From positions 1 through 5,827 of the forward strand of contig JAZOLI010000066.1 of the NCBI GenBank assembly GCA_045652965.1: a stretch of DNA of 5,827 nt, given 5' to 3'. How positions within the stretch are numbered: the stretch's first letter is position 1; every line of letters begins with the position of its first letter. Positions 1 to 5,827 of this stretch are shown one piece after another. The notes under the pieces are model-generated. The model made no database searches, was not told the origin of the DNA, and saw only the letters and a list, made by a program, of their open reading frames with translations. Made by a program: the position numbers and the translations under genes. Source of the stretch: Scatosoma sp045652965 (GTDB lineage Bacteria; Bacillota; Clostridia; Christensenellales; Borkfalkiaceae).

Positions 1-435
1 ATCGGTTCTTATTTCCACGTGTTAAACGACGTAGAGCGTATTGGCGACCATGCGGAAAACTTCCACGAAATCGGCGTGCAAATGGAAAACGAGAATTTGA
101 GATTTTCCGATGCCGCACTTGAAGAAATCAAAACGATGAAAGGCAAAATTTCGCACATGTTCGAGATCGCAAGCGAAGCGTTTGAAGGTACGGACGGCTC
201 GCATTTAAGCCAACTCACCGCGCTCGAAAACGAAGTGGACGAAATGAAGCGTTCCCTTTCGGCAAACCATTTCGAACGTCTTGCGGACGGCAAGTGTAAG
301 GTAGAACTTTCGGCATATTTCTTCTCCACGATTGCAGGTCTTGAAAGAGTTGCCGACCACTTGATCAACGTTGGTTATAGCGTTTTAAATCCTACGGGTT
401 CGCAAAGCGAAGCGAGAAAAGAAGCGCTTGTATAA
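1..435 (+). CDS. Na/Pi cotransporter family protein, C-terminal PhoU-like part (5' truncated)
   Basis: The reading frame is open from base 1, so the gene begins outside the window; 144 C-terminal residues are visible. They contain the two metal-binding-like helix motifs of PhoU domains: ERIGDH at fragment residues 12-17 and ERVADH at 115-120. Between them lies a helical, acidic stretch and the segment HFERLADGKC (90-99). As I recall, an H-ERL-GKC segment of this kind is typical of the PhoU-like tail of NptA/YjbB-type sodium-dependent phosphate transporters rather than of stand-alone PhoU. In that family an N-terminal membrane domain carries out Na+/phosphate symport and this tail is cytoplasmic, presumably regulatory. 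The membrane part is not visible, so free-standing PhoU remains a less likely alternative. A strong terminator starts 10 bases after the stop, so this is the last gene of its transcript and is separate from the downstream repair genes. Confidence 0.8.
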   Translation: MGSYFHVLNDVERIGDHAENFHEIGVQMENENLRFSDAALEEIKTMKGKISHMFEIASEAFEGTDGSHLSQLTALENEVDEMKRSLSANHFERLADGKCKVELSAYFFSTIAGLERVADHLINVGYSVLNPTGSQSEARKEALV

Positions 436-445
436 AAGAGATTAG

Positions 446-476
446 AAAAATCCGCTCGAAAAAGAGCGGATTTTTT
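446..476 (+). terminator. Rho-independent terminator after the phosphate transporter gene
   Basis: A perfect 12-bp inverted repeat pairs AAAAATCCGCTC (446-457) with GAGCGGATTTTT (464-475) around a 6-base loop, and the right arm ends in a run of six T. Because the left arm begins with an A run, the hairpin could also terminate on the minus strand, but no minus-strand gene is seen here. It separates the transporter gene from the small gene at 531. Confidence 0.92.
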
Positions 477-514
477 CATGGAATGAAAGCCCCGTTTTTC
501 GCGCATACTTTATC

Positions 515-524
515 AAAAAGGGGG
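515..524 (+). promoter_or_regulatory. Ribosome binding site that sets the start of the small gene at 531
   Basis: AAAAAGGGGG lies 6 bases before the ATG at 531. It contains AAGGGGG, which can pair with the anti-Shine-Dalgarno sequence with one G-U wobble. The alternative in-frame ATG at 483 has only terminator sequence upstream and no purine-rich site, so 531 is preferred. Confidence 0.75.
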
Positions 525-530
525 CAAAAG

Positions 531-887
531 ATGTTAAACAAGCGGGAAAGCGAAGTGATGAGCGCGATTTATGCTTTATGTCATGAAAAAGGCATTTGTT
601 TAATTTCGCCCGATGAGCTATTGTCTATGCTCCCCGTGCGAAAAAAATATAACGAAGAGCAGCTTGAAAACATCTTGTCTGAGCTCGCACTCGATAACTA
701 TTTTGAGCTTCTTTCATCCGAGCGCAAGGGCGAAAAAACCTACGTCATATCCCTGCGGGCAAACGGTTATGCATTCAAGCGTTGCTCGCTCCAACAACGC
801 CGCGATTTTGTTATCAAGCTTGGTTGGGCAATCACTTCCGCGGTGATAGCCTTTCTTGTTGGTTGGGTGCTCAAATGGATATTTTAG
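531..887 (+). CDS. Conserved-looking small protein of unknown function, winged-helix-like with C-terminal membrane anchor
   Basis: The protein is 118 residues from the ATG at 531, or 134 from the ATG at 483, which lacks a ribosome binding site. I do not recognise a named gene. Residues 1-57 look like helices: KRESEVMSAIYALC, then a SPDELLSMLP segment, then NEEQLENILSELALDNYF. These are followed by a probable beta hairpin with a basic turn, FELLSSERKGEKTYVISL (58-75), and GYAF. This order resembles a winged-helix fold, but no DNA-binding function is shown. After a basic stretch (KRCSLQQRRDF, 83-93), residues 97-117 are hydrophobic and read as one transmembrane helix ending at the C-terminus, with the basic flank predicting a cytoplasmic N-terminal domain. 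I have an unverified impression that similar small proteins occur in other Clostridia. A terminator isolates it from the gene upstream. No hairpin is seen between its stop and the uvrB promoter, so read-through into uvrB is possible. No promoter of its own is convincing. Confidence 0.72.
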   Translation: MLNKRESEVMSAIYALCHEKGICLISPDELLSMLPVRKKYNEEQLENILSELALDNYFELLSSERKGEKTYVISLRANGYAFKRCSLQQRRDFVIKLGWAITSAVIAFLVGWVLKWIF

Positions 888-905
888 AAAATTTTGCGCA
901 AGTTC

Positions 906-934
906 TTTACATTTTCGCTAAAATATGCTATAAT
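906..934 (+). promoter_or_regulatory. Sigma-A type promoter of uvrB-uvrA
   Basis: The -35 element TTTACA (906-911, five of six bases match TTGACA) and the -10 element TATAAT (929-934, perfect match) are separated by exactly 17 bases. TGC directly before the -10 adds an extended -10 motif. The surroundings are AT-rich. The expected transcription start is near 941, giving a leader of about 25 bases before the uvrB ATG at 966. The promoter lies between the stop of the small gene (887) and uvrB. Confidence 0.85.
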
Positions 935-935
935 T

Positions 936-947
936 AAACATATGTTT
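936..947. promoter_or_regulatory. Candidate LexA/DinR (SOS) operator over the uvrB transcription start
   Basis: AAACATATGTTT is a perfect 12-base palindrome starting one base after the -10 element and spanning the predicted start point. The Bacillus DinR/LexA box is close to CGAACATATGTTCG. The core AACATATGTT matches exactly; the outer G and C of GAAC/GTTC are A and T here. Clostridial LexA boxes are reported to tolerate GTTT half-sites. A repressor bound here would block RNA polymerase, and uvrB-uvrA is a known SOS target in Bacillus. The match to the family consensus is seen; binding is inferred. An AT-rich palindrome arising by chance is the main alternative. Confidence 0.6.
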
Positions 948-954
948 GGTAAGA

Positions 955-960
955 ACGGAG
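955..960 (+). promoter_or_regulatory. Ribosome binding site of uvrB
   Basis: ACGGAG, with core GGAG at 957-960, ends 5 bases before the ATG at 966. It supports 966 as the uvrB start over two upstream in-frame codons: TTG at 894, which lies upstream of the promoter and so cannot be in its transcript, and ATG at 942, which sits at the transcription start with no leader. Confidence 0.75.
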
Positions 961-965
961 AAACC

Positions 966-2927
966 ATGGAATTTAAGTTGCATTCTGCCTTTGCGCCCAC
1001 GGGCGATCAACCGCAAGCGATTGAAAAATTAACGGAAGGTGTGTTAAACGGCGAGCGCGCGCAAGTGCTCGTCGGGGTTACGGGTAGCGGTAAAACGTTC
1101 ACGATGGCGAACGTGATCAAAAACGTTAACCGTCCCACGCTCGTGATTGCGCACAACAAAACGCTTGCGGCGCAGCTTTGCAACGAGTTTAGAGAATTTT
1201 TCCCCGAAAATCGCGTGGAATATTTTGTTTCTTATTACGATTATTATCAACCCGAAAGCTATATCCCCACGACGGATACGTATATAGAAAAGGACATGAG
1301 CTTAAACGACGAAATCGATAAGCTTCGCAACAGTGCTACAGGCTCTCTCATGGAGCGTAAAGATGTGATCGTGGTAGCTTCGGTGTCGTGTATCTACGGG
1401 CTTGGCGCACCGGAAGAATATTTCCGTTTGTCCATTTCCTTGCGCCCTGGTATGGAATGGGAGCGGAACGATTTAATTCGCAAACTCATTGAATTGCAAT
1501 ATTCGAGAAACGACGTAGATTTTAAGCGTTCGACCTTTCGCGTGCGTGGTGACGCGCTTGAAATTTTCCCTGCTTCCAATTCAGAAGTGGCGATCCGCGT
1601 AGAATTTTTTGGCGACGAAATTGAAAAAATTTACGAAGTGGAAGCGCTCACGGGCAACAAACTCAACGAGCTTTCGCACGCGGCAATTTTTCCTGCAAGC
1701 CAATATGCGGTGGGCACGGAGAAGCTTAAAGGTGCGCTTGCAATGATTGAAGAAGATTTGCAAGGGGAAGTGAAAGCGTTTGAAGATCAGGGCAAAATTT
1801 TAGAAGCGCAACGGCTCAAACAACGCACCGAGCACGATCTTGAAATGATGCGAGAGATCGGCTATTGTAGCGGCATTGAAAATTATAGCCGCTATTTCGA
1901 CGGAAGAAAACCAGGCGAGCCGTCCTTTACGCTTTTAGATTATTTCCCAAGCGGAGAATTTTTAGTGTTTATCGACGAGAGTCATATGACCATTCCGCAA
2001 ATTCGCGCTATGTACCATGGCGATTTATCACGCAAGAAAAACCTTGTCGAATATGGTTTCCGTATGCAAGCGGCATTTGACAACCGTCCACTCACCTTTC
2101 CCGAATTTGATGCGCGCGTGCCGCAAGTGGTGTTCGTTTCGGCAACCCCTGCAGCGTATGAGCTGGAACAATCGGGAACGCCTGTGGAACAACTTATTCG
2201 CCCTACGGGTTTGCTTGACCCTATCATCACCGTAAAACCCACGCGCGGACAAATCGACGATTTACTTTCGGAGATTAGAACGGTGGTAAAGGACGGGGGC
2301 AGGGTTTTGATCACCACGCTCACCAAGAAAATGGCGGAAGAGCTTACCGATTATTTAAAAGAACATTCGGTGAAAGTGAAATATATGCATAGCGATATCG
2401 ACACGTTGGAGCGCATTGATATCGTTAACGGTTTGCGCTTAGGCGAATTTGACGTGCTTTGCGGCATCAACCTGCTTCGCGAAGGGCTTGATCTTCCCGA
2501 AGTGAAGCTTGTCGCCATTCTCGATGCCGACAAGGAAGGCTTTTTGCGAAGCGACACGTCGCTCATTCAAACGATCGGTCGTGCCGCAAGAAATGCCGAT
2601 GGGCGCGTGATTATGTATGCAGACACCATCACCGATAGCATGAAGCGTGCGATCGGGGAAACGGAGCGCAGAAGAAGCATTCAAGACGAATATAACAAAG
2701 CACACGGCATCGTGCCGAAAACGATTGTCAAGCAAGTGAAATCGACTTTGAATATCACGAAGAAACACAAGGGCGATGACATCAAAATGCAAGAGATACC
2801 CGACGAAATCGAAAAACTGAAAGCGCTTATGAAAGTGGCGAGCGGACAACTTGATTTTGAACGCGCGATTGAAATCCGCGAAAAGATAGCCGAGCTCAAG
2901 ATGAAGCTCCGTAAAGCTGGTAAATAA
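966..2927 (+). CDS. uvrB: Excinuclease ABC subunit B (UvrB)
   Basis: UvrB is the damage-verifying, DNA-strand-opening ATPase of nucleotide excision repair. It is loaded by UvrA and then binds UvrC for incision. The 653-residue product is of normal family length and starts with the usual FxLHSxFxPTGDQPQAI opening. Visible parts are Walker A GVTGSGKT (37-44); the Tyr-rich beta-hairpin that inserts between DNA strands, around YYDYYQPESY (90-99); helicase motif II DESH (337-340); motif III SAT (392-394); RPTGLLDP (412-419); the second RecA-like domain with the TLTKKMAEELTDYL and HSDIDTLER segments; motif VI QTIGRAAR (535-542); and a C-terminal UVR motif (about 613-650) that in the family contacts UvrC or UvrA. 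No key motif is missing. The start at 966 is chosen from its GGAG site and the promoter position. Its stop is 14 bases before uvrA, implying one mRNA. Expression is probably SOS-controlled through the palindrome at 936-947. Identity is essentially certain. Confidence 0.98.
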   Translation: MEFKLHSAFAPTGDQPQAIEKLTEGVLNGERAQVLVGVTGSGKTFTMANVIKNVNRPTLVIAHNKTLAAQLCNEFREFFPENRVEYFVSYYDYYQPESYIPTTDTYIEKDMSLNDEIDKLRNSATGSLMERKDVIVVASVSCIYGLGAPEEYFRLSISLRPGMEWERNDLIRKLIELQYSRNDVDFKRSTFRVRGDALEIFPASNSEVAIRVEFFGDEIEKIYEVEALTGNKLNELSHAAIFPASQYAVGTEKLKGALAMIEEDLQGEVKAFEDQGKILEAQRLKQRTEHDLEMMREIGYCSGIENYSRYFDGRKPGEPSFTLLDYFPSGEFLVFIDESHMTIPQIRAMYHGDLSRKKNLVEYGFRMQAAFDNRPLTFPEFDARVPQVVFVSATPAAYELEQSGTPVEQLIRPTGLLDPIITVKPTRGQIDDLLSEIRTVVKDGGRVLITTLTKKMAEELTDYLKEHSVKVKYMHSDIDTLERIDIVNGLRLGEFDVLCGINLLREGLDLPEVKLVAILDADKEGFLRSDTSLIQTIGRAARNADGRVIMYADTITDSMKRAIGETERRRSIQDEYNKAHGIVPKTIVKQVKSTLNITKKHKGDDIKMQEIPDEIEKLKALMKVASGQLDFERAIEIREKIAELKMKLRKAGK

Positions 2928-2929
2928 TG

Positions 2930-2935
2930 AAAGGA
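2930..2935 (+). promoter_or_regulatory. Ribosome binding site of uvrA
   Basis: AAAGGA ends 6 bases before the ATG at 2942. An earlier in-frame ATG at 2927 overlaps the uvrB stop (TAATG) but has no purine-rich site at the right distance, and it would put this AAAGGA inside the coding region. The position directly behind the uvrB stop favours re-initiation by ribosomes finishing uvrB. Confidence 0.75.
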
Positions 2936-2941
2936 CGATTT

Positions 2942-5758
2942 ATGCAAGAAAACATCATCATCAAAGGTGCAAAAGAAAACAATTTAAAAAACATCGACGT
3001 GACGATACCCCGCAACAAACTCACCGTTTTAACGGGGCTTTCGGGGAGCGGAAAATCCACACTCGCATTCGACACGATTTTCGCCGAAGGACAAAGAAGA
3101 TACGTCGAAAGCTTATCTTCTTACGCTCGTCAATTTTTAGGGCAAATGGAAAAGCCTGACGTGGAGAGCATTGAAGGGCTTTCGCCCGCGATATCCATCG
3201 ATCAAAAAACCACGTCGAAAAATCCCCGCTCCACAGTGGGCACGGTCACGGAAGTGTACGATTATTTCCGTTTACTTTTCGCGCGCATTGGCGTTCCCCA
3301 TTGCCCCAAATGCGGCATAGAAATACGCCGCCAAACGGTCGATCAAATTTGCGATCGCGTGATGGCTTTGCCAGAAGGTAGCAAAATTCTTGTCAACGCG
3401 CCTGTGGTGCGTGGTAGGAAAGGGGAATATCAAAAGGAACTTGCTTCGTTTAAAAAGAGTGGTTTTGGCAGAGTAAAAATCGACGGGATCGTCTACGATT
3501 TGCAAGAAGAAATTAAGCTTGAAAAGAACATAAAACACAACATTTCGGTGGTGGTGGACAGGCTCGTGATTAAACCCACCGTGCAAAAGCGTTTAACCGA
3601 CAGTTTAGAAACGGCGCTGGGTCTTGCTTCGGGGCTTGTCGTGATCGATTGCGACGGAAAAGAAGAGCTTTATTCTATCAACTATGCTTGTCCCGATTGT
3701 GGCATATCCTTTGAAGAGATCGAGCCGAGAATGTTCTCGTTCAACACCGTTTACGGAGCGTGTCCCACCTGTTCGGGCTTGGGTATGAAACAGTTTGTCG
3801 ACCCCGATTTAATTTGCCCCGATAAAACGAAAACGCTTCGCGAAGGGGCGATGAAAGTGACGGGTTGGAGTTTGGGCTCAACGTCCATGTCGCTTATGGA
3901 GCTTTCGGCGCTTGCCAAGGCTTACCATTTCTCCCTTGACGTACCCGTGCAAGACTTACCCAAAGAAGTTTACGATATCTTAATGTACGGCGCAAAAGAG
4001 CGCGTGGATATGGAGTATAACACACGTTCTTTTTCAGGCAGTTTTAAAAAGACGTGGGAAGGCTACGTCAACAACTTGCAAAGAAGATACGCCACGTCGA
4101 CGTCTGACGGTGTAAAGGCGGATATTCAACGGCTCATGCGCAACGCGCCCTGCGACGAATGTCACGGCAAGCGTTTGAAAAAGGAAGCGTTGTCGGTGCA
4201 CGTTGGCGGCAAAAACATTTGGGACGTGTGCGAAATGCCCGTTGATAAACTTTGCGAGTTTATGGACGAAGTGAAAGCAGGGTTGACGCAAACGGAGCAT
4301 TTGATCGCGGACGCCATCATCAAAGAGATCAACAATCGCTTAGGCTTTTTGCGCAACGTAGGGCTTGGGTATCTTACGCTCACGCGCACGGCTTCCACCC
4401 TTTCGGGCGGCGAAAGCCAGCGCATACGCCTTGCCACGCAAATCGGTAGTGCGCTCACGGGCGTTTTGTATATTTTGGACGAGCCGAGCATTGGGCTTCA
4501 CCAACGTGACAACGAGAAGCTTTTAAATTCCTTAAAGGGCTTGCGCGATTTAGGCAACACTTTGATCGTGGTTGAGCACGATGAAGACACCATGCGCGCC
4601 GCCGATTATATCGTGGATATAGGTCCGAAAGCAGGCGTACACGGCGGAGAAGTGGTGGCGTGCGGCACGCCCGAAGAGATTGCCAACGCGAGCGGCTCAA
4701 TCACGGGTGACTATTTAGCAGGGCGTAGAAAAATTCATACGCCTGCCGTGCGTAAAATTCCCGACGGTCGGTTTTTAAAAATCTACGGTTGCAAGCAAAA
4801 CAATTTAAAAAACATAAACGTGGAAGTTCCTGTTGGGTTGATTACGGCAATCACGGGTGTTTCGGGAAGTGGTAAATCGAGCCTTGTCAACGAAATCGTG
4901 TATCCCACCCTTTCCAACGATTTAAACGGTGCAAAGCACGCGCTTGGTAAATATGATAAAATCGACGGCGTAGAGCACTTTGATAAGGTGATTGACATCG
5001 ATCAATCGCCTATCGGAAGAACGCCGAGAAGCAACCCTGCAACGTATACGGGCGTGTTCAACGCCATTCGCGATTTGTTCTCCATCACCCCCGATGCAAA
5101 GGAACGTGGCTATAAGGCAGGTCGGTTTTCCTTTAACGTGTCAGGTGGTCGTTGCGAGCATTGTATGGGCGACGGCATCATTAAAATTGAAATGCACTTC
5201 CTTCCCGATATCTTCGTACCTTGCGAAGTTTGCCATGGCAAGCGCTACAATCGGGAAACGTTGGAAGTGAAATATAAAGGCAAGAGCATTGCCGACGTGT
5301 TGGATATGACGGTGGAAGAAGCATGCGAATTTTTTGCGCCCGTGCCCAGCATTTACAACAAGATCAAAACGTTAAACGAAGTAGGGCTTGGGTATATCAA
5401 GCTTGGGCAAAGCTCCACCACCCTTTCGGGGGGCGAAGCACAACGCGTCAAGCTTGCCACCGAGCTCGCCAAACGCTCCACGGGCAAAACGCTGTATATT
5501 TTGGACGAGCCCACGACAGGCTTGCACGCCTACGACGTGGATAAACTCATCAAAATTTTGCTCAAACTTCGAGAAGGCGGCAACACCGTTTTGGTGATTG
5601 AGCACAATCTCGACGTGATAAAAACGGCGGATTATATAATCGACCTTGGTCCGGAAGGCGGAAACGGCGGCGGCGAAATCGTTTGCCAAGGCACGCCCGA
5701 AGAAGTAGCACAGCACCCGACAAGCTATACAGGACAATTCTTGAAGAAAATATTGTAA
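2942..5758 (+). CDS. uvrA: Excinuclease ABC subunit A (UvrA)
   Basis: UvrA is the dimeric ABC ATPase that scans DNA for lesions and hands the site to UvrB. The product is 938 residues, close to the usual length of about 940, and starts with the family opening IIIKGAKENNLKNI. It has two ABC modules. Module one has Walker A GLSGSGKS (32-39), signature LSGGE (487-491), Walker B LYILDEP (509-515) and switch His546. Module two has Walker A GVSGSGKS (639-646), signature LSGGE (828-832), Walker B LYILDEP (851-857) and His888. The UvrB-binding and signature insertion domains lie between the first Walker A and signature. Six CxxC pairs (121/124, 250/253, 274/277, 404/407, 738/741, 761/764) fit three zinc sites; the last two pairs match the DNA-contacting zinc finger after SGGRCEHC. 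The ATG at 2942 is preferred over 2927 because of the AAAGGA site. It follows uvrB by 14 bases and ends 10 bases before a hairpin terminator, so it closes the operon. No truncation or lost motif is seen. Confidence 0.98.
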   Translation: MQENIIIKGAKENNLKNIDVTIPRNKLTVLTGLSGSGKSTLAFDTIFAEGQRRYVESLSSYARQFLGQMEKPDVESIEGLSPAISIDQKTTSKNPRSTVGTVTEVYDYFRLLFARIGVPHCPKCGIEIRRQTVDQICDRVMALPEGSKILVNAPVVRGRKGEYQKELASFKKSGFGRVKIDGIVYDLQEEIKLEKNIKHNISVVVDRLVIKPTVQKRLTDSLETALGLASGLVVIDCDGKEELYSINYACPDCGISFEEIEPRMFSFNTVYGACPTCSGLGMKQFVDPDLICPDKTKTLREGAMKVTGWSLGSTSMSLMELSALAKAYHFSLDVPVQDLPKEVYDILMYGAKERVDMEYNTRSFSGSFKKTWEGYVNNLQRRYATSTSDGVKADIQRLMRNAPCDECHGKRLKKEALSVHVGGKNIWDVCEMPVDKLCEFMDEVKAGLTQTEHLIADAIIKEINNRLGFLRNVGLGYLTLTRTASTLSGGESQRIRLATQIGSALTGVLYILDEPSIGLHQRDNEKLLNSLKGLRDLGNTLIVVEHDEDTMRAADYIVDIGPKAGVHGGEVVACGTPEEIANASGSITGDYLAGRRKIHTPAVRKIPDGRFLKIYGCKQNNLKNINVEVPVGLITAITGVSGSGKSSLVNEIVYPTLSNDLNGAKHALGKYDKIDGVEHFDKVIDIDQSPIGRTPRSNPATYTGVFNAIRDLFSITPDAKERGYKAGRFSFNVSGGRCEHCMGDGIIKIEMHFLPDIFVPCEVCHGKRYNRETLEVKYKGKSIADVLDMTVEEACEFFAPVPSIYNKIKTLNEVGLGYIKLGQSSTTLSGGEAQRVKLATELAKRSTGKTLYILDEPTTGLHAYDVDKLIKILLKLREGGNTVLVIEHNLDVIKTADYIIDLGPEGGNGGGEIVCQGTPEEVAQHPTSYTGQFLKKIL

Positions 5759-5768
5759 AACAAATGGA

Positions 5769-5799
5769 AAAGCCCGTCGGCAATTTGCCGACCGGCTTT
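5769..5799. terminator. Hairpin terminator after uvrA, probably bidirectional
   Basis: The arms 5769-5782 and 5786-5799 pair over 14 positions with a single C-C mismatch (5775/5793) and a 3-base loop; the core is GTCGGCA/TGCCGAC. On the + strand the arm ends in CTTT followed by a mixed CACTTAT tail, a weak T tract. On the minus strand the stem is followed by TTTTCCATTTGTTTT, a better tail. It lies 10 bases past the uvrA stop and ends the operon, and it may also serve a convergent gene beyond the window. Confidence 0.75.
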
Positions 5800-5827
5800 C
5801 ACTTATAACGGCTTAATTTTTACGTTT

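Noticed and set aside
9..368. 119-codon minus-strand frame opposite the transporter gene
   Set aside because: The + strand frame has clear PhoU motifs; the antisense product is Ser-rich and low complexity, typical of a shadow frame.
1..435. Stand-alone PhoU regulator
   Set aside because: The HFERLADGKC segment between the two PhoU motifs fits the tail of Na/Pi cotransporters better, though the missing 5' end prevents proof.
483..511. Possible promoter for the small gene (ATGAAA ... TACTTT, 17-base spacer)
   Set aside because: The -35 matches four of six bases and the -10 only three of six, which is near chance. Where the small gene is transcribed from stays open.
483..530. Longer start (ATG 483) for the small gene, adding 16 residues
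   Set aside because: It lies just behind the terminator without a ribosome binding site, while the ATG at 531 has a strong AAGGGGG site 6 bases upstream; the extra residues do not look like part of the domain.
894..901. TTGCGCAA, an 8-base palindrome upstream of the uvrB promoter
   Set aside because: Too short, and not matched to any operator I know at that position; expected by chance.
2439..2849. 136-codon minus-strand open frame inside uvrB, and similar antisense frames in uvrA such as 5372-5737
   Set aside because: They lie wholly within strongly conserved + strand genes, have no recognisable domains, and their composition is what the opposite strand of a biased coding sequence gives.
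1..5827. Search for a mobile element, CRISPR array, defence system, tRNA/rRNA or riboswitch
   Set aside because: No terminal inverted repeats, regularly spaced repeats, transposase or nuclease motifs, or structured leader were seen; nearly all of the window is explained by four conventional genes.

Overview
The window holds ordinary chromosomal housekeeping DNA, most likely from a Bacillota genome, probably an uncultured member of the Clostridia. The basis is the AAGGGGG and AAAGGA type ribosome binding sites, the sigma-A style promoter, the Firmicute-like UvrA and UvrB sequences in uvrB-uvrA order, and a possible Gram-positive type LexA operator. All recognised genes are on the + strand. The genus cannot be given from this sequence.

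Layout: 1-435 is the 3' end of a sodium/phosphate cotransporter gene (PhoU-like tail), closed by a strong hairpin terminator at 446-476. A small gene at 531-887 encodes a 118-residue protein of unknown function with a probable winged-helix-like N-terminal part and one C-terminal membrane segment. A near-consensus promoter follows at 906-934 (TTTACA, 17-base spacer, extended -10 TGC-TATAAT). A perfect 12-base palindrome at 936-947, resembling a LexA/DinR box, covers the expected transcription start. uvrB (966-2927, 653 aa) and uvrA (2942-5758, 938 aa) come next, separated by 14 bases, and end in a hairpin at 5769-5799.

UvrA and UvrB form the damage-recognition part of nucleotide excision repair: UvrA locates distorted DNA and loads UvrB, which then recruits UvrC (not in this window). 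Their spacing suggests a bicistronic mRNA with coupled translation. The palindrome at the start site suggests induction by DNA damage, which is known for uvrB-uvrA in Bacillus subtilis but is inferred here.

I found no mobile element, CRISPR array, RNA gene or clearly new system. The items most worth a second look are the putative SOS operator and the uncharacterised membrane-anchored small protein just upstream of uvrBA. No stretch over 300 bases lacks a gene.
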